Assembly: GCF_014596515.1 (NCBI RefSeq)
Contig: NZ_MSJQ01000214.1
Location: forward strand, 1-64,000
Direction: 5' to 3'
Origin: Streptomyces sp. CBMA156
GTDB lineage: Bacteria > Actinomycetota > Actinomycetes > Streptomycetales > Streptomycetaceae
DNA length: 64,000 nucleotides
Under the pieces are notes generated by a model. That model had not been told where the DNA came from, ran no database searches, and saw only the letters and a list, made by a program, of their open reading frames with translations. Each line of letters starts with the position of its first letter. Positions within the stretch are counted from its first letter, which is position 1. Positions 24,609 to 32,660 of the stretch are shown one piece after another. A program made the position numbers and the translations under genes.

Positions 24609-26111
24609 TCAGCCCGCGTACTGGCCGAGGATCTTCGCGAACTCGTACGGCTGCTGCGGGATGTTGGTGCACTTGGACAGCGAGCCCCCGGTGCAGGCGT
24701 TGGCGTCCCGGGTGGCGTCCCAGAAGGAGAGCATCCCGATGTGGTTCTGCCGGGCGAAGGCCACCAACTGCTGGGCGTCGGCCTGGTTGTAGACCTGGTG
24801 GTCGTCGTTCTCGCCGATCATCGGGGTGACGCCGACCATGGCCCACAGCTGGGTGTCGGTCTTCGCCGGGTAGAGCGCCTTGAGCTGGCCGAACAGCGAC
24901 TGGGCGGCCTGCACGGCGGCGTTGCCGTAGTCGGTTCCGGCCCGGTAGTAGTCCATCGCCATGACGTTGACCAGGTCGACGTTCACCCCGGCGTCCCGGG
25001 CGGACTTGACGATGGCGACGCCCTCGGCGGTCAGGCCCTCGGGCAGGACGGGCAGGGTGAAGGAGACCCGCAGGCCGGGGTGGGCCTGCTGGAGCTTGGC
25101 GAGCGCGGCGGAACGGCGGTCGTTGGCGGCGGTGTCGGCGATGGCCGCGCCCTCGATGTCGAAGTCGACGTAGCGCAGGCCGTAGGCCCTCACCACGGCG
25201 TCGTACTCGGCGAACAGGGCGTCCACCGTCGTGCAGGCGGCGGCGAGTTCGGTGCCCGCGGCGCCGCCGAAGGAGACCTTGACGTCGCCGCCGGCCGCGC
25301 GCAGCGCGTCCACCTGGTCCTTGGCCCAGGCGGTGCGCGGGTCGTAGGCGTTGAACCAGCTGGCCTTGCAGCCGACACCGGTGACGAAGCCCATCGTGTA
25401 GCCCTTGAGGCCGCCGGCCCTGGCCAGGTCGGGCATCGACGGGGTGGGCCAGGCGCCCATGTCGATGTACGGGGCCACCGGGAGCGCGACGTTCGGAGCC
25501 GGGGTGCCGGTCGGGGTGCCGGTCGGGCTCGGCGGGGTCGAACTCGGCGGCGGGGTGCCCGGGTCGCCGCCGCCGGGGCCGGTCAGGGCGATGTCGTCGG
25601 CGAGGTAGCCGCCCTGCCCGTACCAGCCGTGCAGGTAGACGGTGACGCTGGTGGTGGCCGGTCCGGTGGTGAAGCCGGCGGACAGCTGCTGCCAGCCGGG
25701 GCCGCCCGCGGTCCAGGTGGCCGGGTCGGTGAGGCCGCTGCCGGTGGCGCCGAGGTAGACGTACTGGCCCTGCACCCAGGCGCTGAGGGTGTACGTGGTG
25801 TTGGGCCGGACGCTGACGGTCTGGCCGCACTGCGCGGTGTCGCTCGCGCTCACCGCCCCCTTGAGCGCGTACGTCCCGCTGTGCGCGCCGGAGCCGACCG
25901 TGCCGCCGGTGTCGGCGGAGCAGCTCCAGGGGCCGAGCGCGCCGCTCTCCAGACCGCCGTTGGCGAGCAGGTTGCCGTCGGCGGCGCCGGCGTTCCCGGC
26001 GAGGACGGCCAGGCCTCCGGCGGCGAGCGCGGTGGCGGCGGCGAGGCTCAGCAGGGTGGTCCGGCGGGCCGGGCGGCGGTGCGTGGGGGCGGGCAGGGGC
26101 GCGCTGGGCAT
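24609..26111 (-). CDS. Secreted GH18 chitinase with N-terminal carbohydrate-binding domain
   Basis: The 500-residue precursor has a twin-Arg-containing signal (about 1-43), a beta-sandwich carbohydrate-binding module (about 45-180, NLLANGGLESGALGPW start), a Pro/Thr linker, and a GH18 barrel from about 212. The catalytic motif is D316-F-D318-I-E320, with Glu320 as acid. It hydrolyses chitin to chito-oligomers. About 110 bases upstream is a DasR-like site, so N-acetylglucosamine control is likely. It resembles the small bacterial chitinase C/D group with MAMDYYR near the active site. Confidence 0.93.
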   Translation of the reverse strand: MPSAPLPAPTHRRPARRTTLLSLAAATALAAGGLAVLAGNAGAADGNLLANGGLESGALGPWSCSADTGGTVGSGAHSGTYALKGAVSASDTAQCGQTVSVRPNTTYTLSAWVQGQYVYLGATGSGLTDPATWTAGGPGWQQLSAGFTTGPATTSVTVYLHGWYGQGGYLADDIALTGPGGGDPGTPPPSSTPPSPTGTPTGTPAPNVALPVAPYIDMGAWPTPSMPDLARAGGLKGYTMGFVTGVGCKASWFNAYDPRTAWAKDQVDALRAAGGDVKVSFGGAAGTELAAACTTVDALFAEYDAVVRAYGLRYVDFDIEGAAIADTAANDRRSAALAKLQQAHPGLRVSFTLPVLPEGLTAEGVAIVKSARDAGVNVDLVNVMAMDYYRAGTDYGNAAVQAAQSLFGQLKALYPAKTDTQLWAMVGVTPMIGENDDHQVYNQADAQQLVAFARQNHIGMLSFWDATRDANACTGGSLSKCTNIPQQPYEFAKILGQYAG

Positions 26112-26220
26112 GGGGGTGCCTCTCGGGACGTGGTAGCCGCCCGCGCCGCGAGGGGGGACACGGTGCGGGCGGCGGCCTGGGGTGGTCCGGTGCGGGGGAG
26201 AGCGCGGTGCTGAGCATCAA

Positions 26221-26236
26221 ACTGGACTAGACCAGC
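26221..26236 (-). promoter_or_regulatory. DasR-responsive element (dre) upstream of the chitinase
   Basis: ACTGGACTAGACCAGC matches the dre consensus ACTGGTCTAGACCACT at 13 of 16 positions and is nearly palindromic. It is 110 bases before the chitinase start, a usual place for dre in streptomycete chitinase genes. Known family behaviour: DasR represses and glucosamine-phosphates relieve. Confidence 0.8.
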
Positions 26237-26576
26237 TGTGCACGTCAAGCACTTCCCGGGCCCGGACGCGTCACCGGAGGCAGGTTTTGGGAACGGTTGA
26301 CCCGTGACCAGAGCGTCGGCCGTCGAGGGAGGCCCTGCCAAGACCGGACCGGCGGCGCCCGGTGGTGCGGGGGGCGGCCGGCGGGCTCTCGCGCGCCGGT
26401 TTGACGGGTGATCACCGGTGATGGCCGGGTGAAAGGACCGGGGACGAACGCCGCGGGTCGACGGCCGGAGCTTCGTACCTGGTGGTGAAACCGGAGGCGC
26501 GCGCCCCGCTCGCGCCCCTGCGGGAGGTGGATGACCATATGAACGCCTTGGGTGGCGGCGGGACGGCGGAACGGGC

Positions 26577-26607
26577 TTGACCTTGAGTGCACTCCAAGGT
26601 GAAAGCT
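26577..26607 (+). promoter_or_regulatory. MerR-type promoter/operator of the aldo-keto reductase gene
   Basis: A -35-like TTGACC (26577-26582) is followed by a 21-base near-perfect dyad, ACCTTGAGTGCACTCCAAGGT (26580-26600), filling a long spacer before a weak AAAGCT. This is the layout of promoters twisted open by MerR activators. No merR gene is adjacent, so the regulator acts in trans. The start codon is 63 bases further on. Confidence 0.7.
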
Positions 26608-26669
26608 GAGGGCGTTGATCACGCACCACCACGCGGAACCACCACGCGAACCACGATGGGAGCACTCTC

Positions 26670-27623
26670 ATGCGCAACGCCCCGTTCGGTACCGGCGGTC
26701 CGGAGCTCGGCGTCATCGGCCTCGGCTGCATGGGCATGACCTGGGCCTACGACCCGCGGCACCGGGACGACGAGAACTCGGTCCGGGTGATCCGGCAGGC
26801 GCTGGACCTCGGCGTCGGGCTGATCGACACCGCCGACATGTACGGCCCGTACACCAACGAGGAGGTCGTCGGCGCCGCGCTGGCCGGCCCGTACCGGGAG
26901 CGCGCGTTCCTGGCCACCAAGGTGGGCATCGTCCCGGGCGGCGGGGGCGTGCAGGAGCGCGACGGCCGGCCCGAGCACGTGCGCCGCTCGATCGACGAGA
27001 GCCTGCGCCGGCTGGGCACCGACCACGTCGACCTCTACCAGCTGCACCGGGTCGACCCCGCGGTCCCGATCGAGGAGACCTGGGGCGCGTTCGCCGAGGT
27101 CGTCGCGGCCGGCAAGGCCCGCAGCATCGGGCTCTCCGAGGTGACCGTCGAGGAGATCCGGCGGGCCCAGGCCGTGCACCCGGTGGCCTCGGTGCAGTCC
27201 GAGCTGTCGCTGTGGACCAGGGACGCGCTGGACGGGGTGCTGCCGTACACCGAGGAGCAGGGGATCGCCTTCCTGCCGTTCTCGCCGCTCGGCCGGGGCT
27301 TCCTGACCGGCAGCATCACGTCCTTCGACGAGCTGCCCGCGGACGACTTCCGGCGCCGGCTGCCGCGCTTCCAGCAGGACGCGCTGAAGGCCAACCTGGA
27401 GCTGGTCGGGAGGGTCGGGGCGGTCGCCGGGCGGACCGGCGCCACCCCCGCGCAGGTCGCGCTGGCCTGGGTGCTGGCGCAGGGCCGGTACGTCTTCCCG
27501 ATCCCGGGCACCAGGACGCCGCGCTACCTGGCGGACAACGTGGGCGCGGCGGGCGTCGAGCTCTCGGCGGCGGACCTGGCCGAGCTGGACGCGCTGCCGG
27601 CCGCGACCGGCGGGCGCTACTGA
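26670..27623 (+). CDS. Aldo-keto reductase
   Basis: The 317-residue NADPH-dependent reductase has the AKR barrel with catalytic Asp53 and Tyr58 (LIDTADMYG), Lys near 84 (LATKVG) and His near 128 (LYQLHRVD). The coenzyme segment near the C-terminus is FPIPGTRTPRYLADN. It belongs to the AKR11/13-like YakC group reducing aldehydes or quinones. GGAG precedes the ATG. The MerR-type promoter suggests induction by electrophiles or drugs. Confidence 0.93.
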   Translation: MRNAPFGTGGPELGVIGLGCMGMTWAYDPRHRDDENSVRVIRQALDLGVGLIDTADMYGPYTNEEVVGAALAGPYRERAFLATKVGIVPGGGGVQERDGRPEHVRRSIDESLRRLGTDHVDLYQLHRVDPAVPIEETWGAFAEVVAAGKARSIGLSEVTVEEIRRAQAVHPVASVQSELSLWTRDALDGVLPYTEEQGIAFLPFSPLGRGFLTGSITSFDELPADDFRRRLPRFQQDALKANLELVGRVGAVAGRTGATPAQVALAWVLAQGRYVFPIPGTRTPRYLADNVGAAGVELSAADLAELDALPAATGGRY

Positions 27624-27696
27624 CCGGCGCTACCGGCGGGCGCTACTGACCGGCGTTACTGACCGGCCTCATGGGTGGCGGGCGGTACCGGCGGGG

Positions 27697-28299
27697 TCAG
27701 CGCTCCATCACCCACACCAGTTGCCGTCCGGTCTCGGCCGGCGCCCGGACGGCGACCTCGGCGACCCGGTCCAGCCGGTAGCCGAGCTTGCGCGGGACGG
27801 CGGCGCTGGCGCCGTTCGCCCGGTCGCAGCGGATCTCCACCCGGGTGATCCCGGGCAGTGCCAGCGCGGCCTCGGTGAGCGCCCCGGCCGCGGCGGTGGC
27901 GATGCCGCGGCCGACGTGCCCGGCGGCGACCCAGTAGCCGATCTCCAGCGCGCCCGGGCCGATCCGCCCGTGCAGGCCGAAGGCGCCGATCACGTCGTCG
28001 GGCTCGGCGTCCAGGCCGGCCAGGTACATGAAGTCGGTGCCGGCCTCCCAGGCGGCGGCGCCGGCCAGGGTCAGCTCGGCGGTCTGCGCCCGGGAGGGGG
28101 CCTCGGCCGCCCACTCCATCCAGGGCCGCAGGTGGTCCAGGTTGGCGTGGACGGCCCGGTTCACCGCCGCCGCGTGGGTGCTGCGGCGGCGCCGCAGCCA
28201 GAGGCCGCCGGGCAGCCGCAGGCGTTCCGGCGGCCGCCCGGCGGTCACCTCGGCCGTCGGCGGGGAGGGGCCACGGGACCGTGGCTGTGCTCGGCTCAT
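27697..28299 (-). CDS. GNAT N-acetyltransferase
   Basis: The 200-residue protein has the RimJ/RimL-type GNAT pattern: HLRPWMEWA early, EIGYWVAAGHVGRGIATAAAGALTEAAL as the acetyl-CoA loop (about 117-145), and RVEIRCDRANGASAAVPRKLGY at the end. The V-G-R-G-I-A pyrophosphate loop is intact. Substrate may be a protein N-terminus or a small amine. It is a single gene; short direct repeats of CTACTGACCGGCG lie between it and the reductase stop. Confidence 0.88.
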   Translation of the reverse strand: MSRAQPRSRGPSPPTAEVTAGRPPERLRLPGGLWLRRRRSTHAAAVNRAVHANLDHLRPWMEWAAEAPSRAQTAELTLAGAAAWEAGTDFMYLAGLDAEPDDVIGAFGLHGRIGPGALEIGYWVAAGHVGRGIATAAAGALTEAALALPGITRVEIRCDRANGASAAVPRKLGYRLDRVAEVAVRAPAETGRQLVWVMER

Positions 28300-28382
28300 G
28301 GCGGCGATTATGTCCTTGGCCGGGACCTGTCACCATCGGACATCCCCCCGATGGCGGGCGCGCCCGGCCACGGCCCGGCGCG

Positions 28383-29078
28383 TCAGAGGCGGACCATCAC
28401 CTCGTCGAGCTCCTTGCGCCGCAGGTCCGGCACGCGCGCCCCCTCGGCCGGGTAACCGACCGGGATCACGTACGCCGCGCGCTCCTCCGCCGGGCGGTCG
28501 CACACCTCGTTGAGGAACTTCATCGGGCTCGGGGTGTGGGTCAGCGTGGCCAGTCCGGCCTGGTGCAGCGTGGCCAGCAGCAGACCGACCGCGATCCCCA
28601 CCGACTCCTTGGTGTAGTAGGGGCGCGGCGAGCCGGGGCCCTTGTGCACCTCGAACACCACGATCACGGCCGGCGCGTCCTCCAGGAACGGCTTGCGCCA
28701 GTCGGTGCCGATCGGGGCGAGCGCGGCCAGCCACTCCGCCGAGGCGCGGTGGCGGTAGAACTCGCGCTCCTCGGCCTCGGCCGCCGCGCGCAGCCGCTGT
28801 TTGCGCTCCGGGTCGGTGATCACCACGAACCGCCAGGGCTGGACGTGCGCGCCGCTGGGCGCGGTGTTCGCGGTGCGGACCGCCCACTCGACCACTCCCT
28901 CAGGGAGCGGGCGGGTGGAGTAGTCACGGACGGTCCGGCGCTGGGCCATCACGTCGTGGAAGGACCTGCTGCGGGCCTCGGCCTCGTGGGCGGGCACCGT
29001 CATGGGGGTGAGCGGGACGGTCGGGTGGGACGTCCCCGCCACGGCGCTGTCTGTGCTGTCAACCATGGCGCACAGCAC
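28383..29078 (-). CDS. Nitroreductase-family flavoprotein
   Basis: The 231-residue protein shows the FMN-binding nitroreductase features: RRTVRDYSTRPLP near residue 47, NTAPSGAHVQPWRFVVI near 70-87, and ESVGIAVGLLLATLHQAGL in the centre. It resembles the iodotyrosine-deiodinase-like subgroup. The GTG at 29078 has GGAGGGG about 12 bases upstream; an ATG at 29066 is the alternative. It reduces nitro, quinone or halogenated aromatic compounds with NAD(P)H; substrate unknown. Confidence 0.9.
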   Translation of the reverse strand: MLCAMVDSTDSAVAGTSHPTVPLTPMTVPAHEAEARSRSFHDVMAQRRTVRDYSTRPLPEGVVEWAVRTANTAPSGAHVQPWRFVVITDPERKQRLRAAAEAEEREFYRHRASAEWLAALAPIGTDWRKPFLEDAPAVIVVFEVHKGPGSPRPYYTKESVGIAVGLLLATLHQAGLATLTHTPSPMKFLNEVCDRPAEERAAYVIPVGYPAEGARVPDLRRKELDEVMVRL

Positions 29079-29169
29079 AGCACATGACGGCCCCTCCGGG
29101 AAGAGGTAGAGACCAATCCCGAAGGAGCCGGGACCGACAGGGAGCCGGCGGGGAGCCGCGGGCGCCGCC

Positions 29170-30807
29170 CTACAGCTCGCGCACCCGCCCGTCCCCGACC
29201 TCCAGGCGCCGGTTCACCGCCACCGTGTCCAGCATCCGCCGGTCGTGGGTGACCAGCAGCAGGGTGCCGGTGTACGAGCCGAGCGCGGACTCCAGCTGCT
29301 CGATCGCGGGCAGGTCCAGGTGGTTGGTGGGCTCGTCCAGCACCAGCAGGTTGACCCCGCGGGCCTGCAACAGCGCCAGCGCGGCCCGGGTGCGCTCGCC
29401 GGGGGAGAGGGTGCCGGCCGGGCGCATGACGTGCACCGCCTTGAGGCCGAACTTGGCCAGCAGGGTGCGCACCTCCTCCGGCGAGAGCTCCGGCACGGCG
29501 GCCGCGAAGGCGTCCGACAGCGGCTCCCCGCCGAGGAACAGACCGCGCGCCTGGTCCACCTCGCCGACCACCACGCCGGAGCCCAGCGAGGCGCTGCCGC
29601 CGTCGAGTTCGAGCCGGCCGAGCAGGGCGGCCAGCAGCGTGGACTTGCCCGCGCCGTTGGCACCGGTGATGGCGACCCGGTCGGCCCAGTCGATCTGGAG
29701 GTCCACCGGGCCGAAGGCGAAGTCGCCGCGCCGCACGCTCGCCCCGCGCAGGGTCGCGACCACCGAGCCGGAGCGCGGCGCGATGGCGATCTCCATCCGC
29801 AGCTCCCACTCCTTGCGGGGCTCCTCGACCACGTCCAGCCGCTCGATCATCCGCTGGGTCTGCCGGGCCTTGGCGGCCTGCTTCTCGGTGGACTCGGCGC
29901 GCGTCGCGCGCGCGTTCTTGTCGTTGTCGGAGGACTTGCGGCGGGCGTTGCGCACGCCGTTCTCCATCCAGCCGCGCTGCATCCGGGCGCGGGCCTCCAG
30001 CCCGGACTTGGTGTCGGCGTAGTCGTCGTACTCCTCGCGGGCGTGCCGGCGGGCCACCGCCCGCTCCTCCAGGTACGCCTCGTAGCCGCCGCCGTACAGG
30101 TTGACCTGCTGCTGGTGCAGGTCCAGCTCCAGCACCTTGGTCACGGTGCGGGCCAGGAACTCGCGGTCGTGGCTGATCAGCACGGTGCCCGTGCGCAGGC
30201 CCTTGACGAAGGACTCCAGCCGCTCCAGGCCGTCCAGGTCGAGGTCGTTGGTCGGCTCGTCCAGCAGGAAGACGTCGTAGCGGGAGAGCAGCAGCGAGGC
30301 GAGGCCGGCCCGGGCGGCCTGGCCGCCGGACAGCGCGGTCATCGGCAGGTCGAGCGAGACCTTCAGCCCGAGCGAGTCGGCGACCTCCTCGGCGCGTTCC
30401 TCCAGGTCGGCGCCGCCGAGGTCCAGCCAGCGCTCCAGGCCGGTGGCGTACGCGTCGTCGGCCCCGGCCCGGCCCTCGACCAGACCCTCGGTGGCCTCGT
30501 CCAGGGCGGCCTGCGCGGCCGTCACGCCGGTCCGGCGGGCCAGGAAGTCGCGCACCGACTCGCCCTCGCGGCGCTCCGGCTCCTGCGGCAGGTGGCCGAC
30601 GTTGGCGCTCGCCGGGCTCAGCCGCAGCGAGCCGCCCTCGGGGGTGTCCAGGCCGGCCAGCAGCCGCAGCAGGGTCGACTTGCCGGCGCCGTTCACGCCG
30701 ACCAGGCCGATCACGTCGCCGGGGGCGATCACCAGATCCAGGCCGGAGAAGAGGGTGCGTTCGCCGTGGCCGGCGCTGAGGTCCTTGACTACGAGTGTCG
30801 CGCTCAT
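29170..30807 (-). CDS. ABC-F ATPase (translation factor type)
   Basis: The 545-residue protein has two ATPase domains and no membrane segment. The first has GVNGAGKST, LSGGQ, DEPTNDLD; the second GANGAGKST, LSPGE, DEPTNHLD. Between them is a long charged linker (about 255-330) that would reach the ribosomal peptidyl-transferase centre or the P-site tRNA. The second signature (LSPGE) is slightly non-canonical. ABC-F proteins free stalled ribosomes or protect them from antibiotics. No leader structure is evident here, unlike the ABC-F gene at 32661. Confidence 0.92.
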   Translation of the reverse strand: MSATLVVKDLSAGHGERTLFSGLDLVIAPGDVIGLVGVNGAGKSTLLRLLAGLDTPEGGSLRLSPASANVGHLPQEPERREGESVRDFLARRTGVTAAQAALDEATEGLVEGRAGADDAYATGLERWLDLGGADLEERAEEVADSLGLKVSLDLPMTALSGGQAARAGLASLLLSRYDVFLLDEPTNDLDLDGLERLESFVKGLRTGTVLISHDREFLARTVTKVLELDLHQQQVNLYGGGYEAYLEERAVARRHAREEYDDYADTKSGLEARARMQRGWMENGVRNARRKSSDNDKNARATRAESTEKQAAKARQTQRMIERLDVVEEPRKEWELRMEIAIAPRSGSVVATLRGASVRRGDFAFGPVDLQIDWADRVAITGANGAGKSTLLAALLGRLELDGGSASLGSGVVVGEVDQARGLFLGGEPLSDAFAAAVPELSPEEVRTLLAKFGLKAVHVMRPAGTLSPGERTRAALALLQARGVNLLVLDEPTNHLDLPAIEQLESALGSYTGTLLLVTHDRRMLDTVAVNRRLEVGDGRVREL

Positions 30808-30851
30808 GATGGGTCGATTGTAGGAGGAGCGGGCCGGACGGCGGAAAAGGC

Positions 30852-30892
30852 GGGGGCCACGGCCGTCGCGGCCGCGGCCCCCGGGATCACCG
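30852..30892. terminator. GC hairpin between the serine protease and ABC-F genes
   Basis: GGGGGCC (30852-30858) pairs with GGCCCCC (30886-30892) and encloses a smaller GGCC/GGCC stem. It starts ten bases after the protease stop on the minus strand. Confidence 0.65.
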
Positions 30893-30901
30893 CTCAGCGG
30901 G

Positions 30902-32113
30902 TCACTTGGCCTTCTTCGAGAAGTACTCGAACATGTGCTGGGCCACGTCCTCCAGGTACGGACCGGCCTCGTAGGTGTTCGCGCCGTTGCCGATGGACGT
31001 GTCGCTGACCAGGGCCGGCTTGCCGTCCTTGGTCGCGAACCAGCCGCCGCCGCTGCTGCCGCCGGTCATGTTGCAGCCGATCAGCAGCATCGCCGGGCGG
31101 CTCGGGTCGCCGGTCTTCCTGGACGGCTTGCCGCCGTCGCAGTGCTCCAGCTCGACGCCGTCGAAGGGCTTGCCCTCGGGGAAGCCGTAGTTGCTGACCG
31201 CACCGACCTGGTCACGCGGGGCGTTGAACCAGAGCGGAACGGAGCCGCCGACGGTCTCCTCCAGCGACTTGCCGCCCGGGTTGGGGTTGGCGACCTTGAC
31301 GATGCCGAAGTCGTACTGGCTCCACGGGCCGCCCTTCTCCGGGTCGGCCTCGGCGGCCCACTGCGGCGAGACCATGCCGGCGGTGGCGGTCCACTCGCCG
31401 TACGGCTCGGCGTCCTCCAGCTTGGCCTGCCGGTTGCCGTTGCTCAGCACGCCGTTGCTGTTGAAGGCCGGGGCGAAGGTGATGTCGGTGTAGTACTTGT
31501 TGCCCTTGCCGCCGTGCAGGCAGTGGCTGGCGGTCCACACCAGGTTGCTCTTGCCCGGGTTGGCCGGGTCGGAGACGACGGTGCCGGAGCACACGTAGTC
31601 CTCGTTGCCGTCCTTGAAGAAGATCTTGCCGTTGACGTGCGTGTTCTTCGGGAACGGGTGCGCCACGGGCTTGGCCGGGACCATGGCGGGCAGCTGGTCG
31701 GGACCGGCCGGCTGGGCGGCGGTGGGCTGCGTGGTGGCCGGTGCGCCGGTGGCCGGCGCGGCGCCGGTGGGCTGCGCGGGCGGCTGGGTCGCGTCCGGCG
31801 CGGGCTGCGGCAGCGGCTTCGGCTTGGCCTCCAGCAGCTTCTGGAGCGTCCAGTAGCCCTTGACCGCCGGGGTGATCACGTTCGCCTGGGCCCACTTGTC
31901 CCAGTCCTCAAGCTTCCAGGTCTTCAGCTCTTCGAGCGTCGGAAGCTTGATCGGAGCCGCGCCCGGCTTGCCGGAGGCACTGGCCTCGACGGTGGGAGCC
32001 GCGGTGATGGCGGGGTCGGCGTTGTCGGGGCCGCACGCGGTCGCGACCAGCATGGTCAGCGCGGCGACGGAGGCGCCCAGGACGGCACGGCCCGGCCGGG
32101 ATATCGGTGACAT
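30902..32113 (-). CDS. Exported trypsin-like serine protease, possible lipoprotein
   Basis: The 403-residue precursor has a signal peptide ending VATAC (Cys27), a loose lipobox. A Pro/Ala/Thr/Gln-rich stalk (about 100-145) leads to a V8/trypsin-type protease: His in WTASHCLHG, Asp in SQYDFGIV, Ser in GGSSGGGW (the GxSGG nucleophile). The stalk would hold the domain away from the membrane or through peptidoglycan. It stands alone between two ABC-F genes and is ended by a hairpin. Confidence 0.9.
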   Translation of the reverse strand: MSPISRPGRAVLGASVAALTMLVATACGPDNADPAITAAPTVEASASGKPGAAPIKLPTLEELKTWKLEDWDKWAQANVITPAVKGYWTLQKLLEAKPKPLPQPAPDATQPPAQPTGAAPATGAPATTQPTAAQPAGPDQLPAMVPAKPVAHPFPKNTHVNGKIFFKDGNEDYVCSGTVVSDPANPGKSNLVWTASHCLHGGKGNKYYTDITFAPAFNSNGVLSNGNRQAKLEDAEPYGEWTATAGMVSPQWAAEADPEKGGPWSQYDFGIVKVANPNPGGKSLEETVGGSVPLWFNAPRDQVGAVSNYGFPEGKPFDGVELEHCDGGKPSRKTGDPSRPAMLLIGCNMTGGSSGGGWFATKDGKPALVSDTSIGNGANTYEAGPYLEDVAQHMFEYFSKKAK

Positions 32114-32386
32114 GAGTTCAAATCCCCCTGTTGACTACCGCCATGCGGCCCGTCCCCGGGTGCGGCCCCACTCGGCCGCAGGCATGGCAGGTGAGGAGTC
32201 TGCCATGCGGATAAGGAACTCCTTACACCCGGCCCTGACGGGGGCGGGGCCGTCACCGGATCGGCACGGGATCGGCACCCGGCCTCCGTTGCGGGGGTTC
32301 CGGGGGCGTCCGTCGCGGCTGCGGGGATGCCCGTCGCGGCCGGCGTGACCGCCTCGGCCGGCCCGACCGGGCGGCCGGAAAACCGC

Positions 32387-32415
32387 TTGCCCGCGCGAAC
32401 CGGGGCGCCTAGCGT
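32387..32415 (+). promoter_or_regulatory. Sigma-70-type promoter of the ABC-F leader
   Basis: TTGCCC (32387-32392) and TAGCGT (32410-32415) are separated by 17 bases. Transcription would start near 32422 and give a leader of about 240 bases before the ABC-F start codon. Confidence 0.65.
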
Positions 32416-32436
32416 GGTCCGGGTCATCAGCCAGAC

Positions 32437-32565
32437 AAGGAGAAGGCCGTTGCTCTACTGAGGTCCCGGGACACCGCCCCCGCCGCGCAGGCCCTGCTGC
32501 CGTCGCGCGGTGCGCGAGTGTGCGACCTCAGTCACGGCCCGTGGCACTCCTCTGCGTGACGCCAC
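32437..32565 (+). promoter_or_regulatory. Putative ribosome-mediated attenuator with a three-codon leader ORF
   Basis: An AAGGAG (32437-32442) stands seven bases before TTG-CTC-TAC-TGA (32450-32461), a tripeptide frame (fMet-Leu-Tyr). TGAGGTC (32459-32465), which contains its stop codon, pairs with GACCTCA (32524-32530). Further on, GTCACG (32531-32536) pairs with CGTGAC (32555-32560) in competition with GTGGC/GCCAC (32541-32565). Stalling of a drug-bound ribosome on the tripeptide frame would disturb the first stem. Function is inferred. Confidence 0.5.
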
Positions 32566-32660
32566 CCCTTCGTTCCCCTCCGGCCGTGCCCGGTTCCGCA
32601 CCCGCGGTGTCTCCCCGTGTTGCTCATCACCCCTTCGGCAACCACCCCCGGGAGGCCTGT

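Larger units (their letters stand above)
26112..26669. other. Intergenic region between chitinase and aldo-keto reductase
   Basis: This 558-base divergent region carries the dre site near the chitinase end and a MerR-type promoter near the other end. Between them (about 26240-26570) I see no convincing open frame on either strand and no strong hairpin; the short frames there have no ribosome site. Confidence 0.6.
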
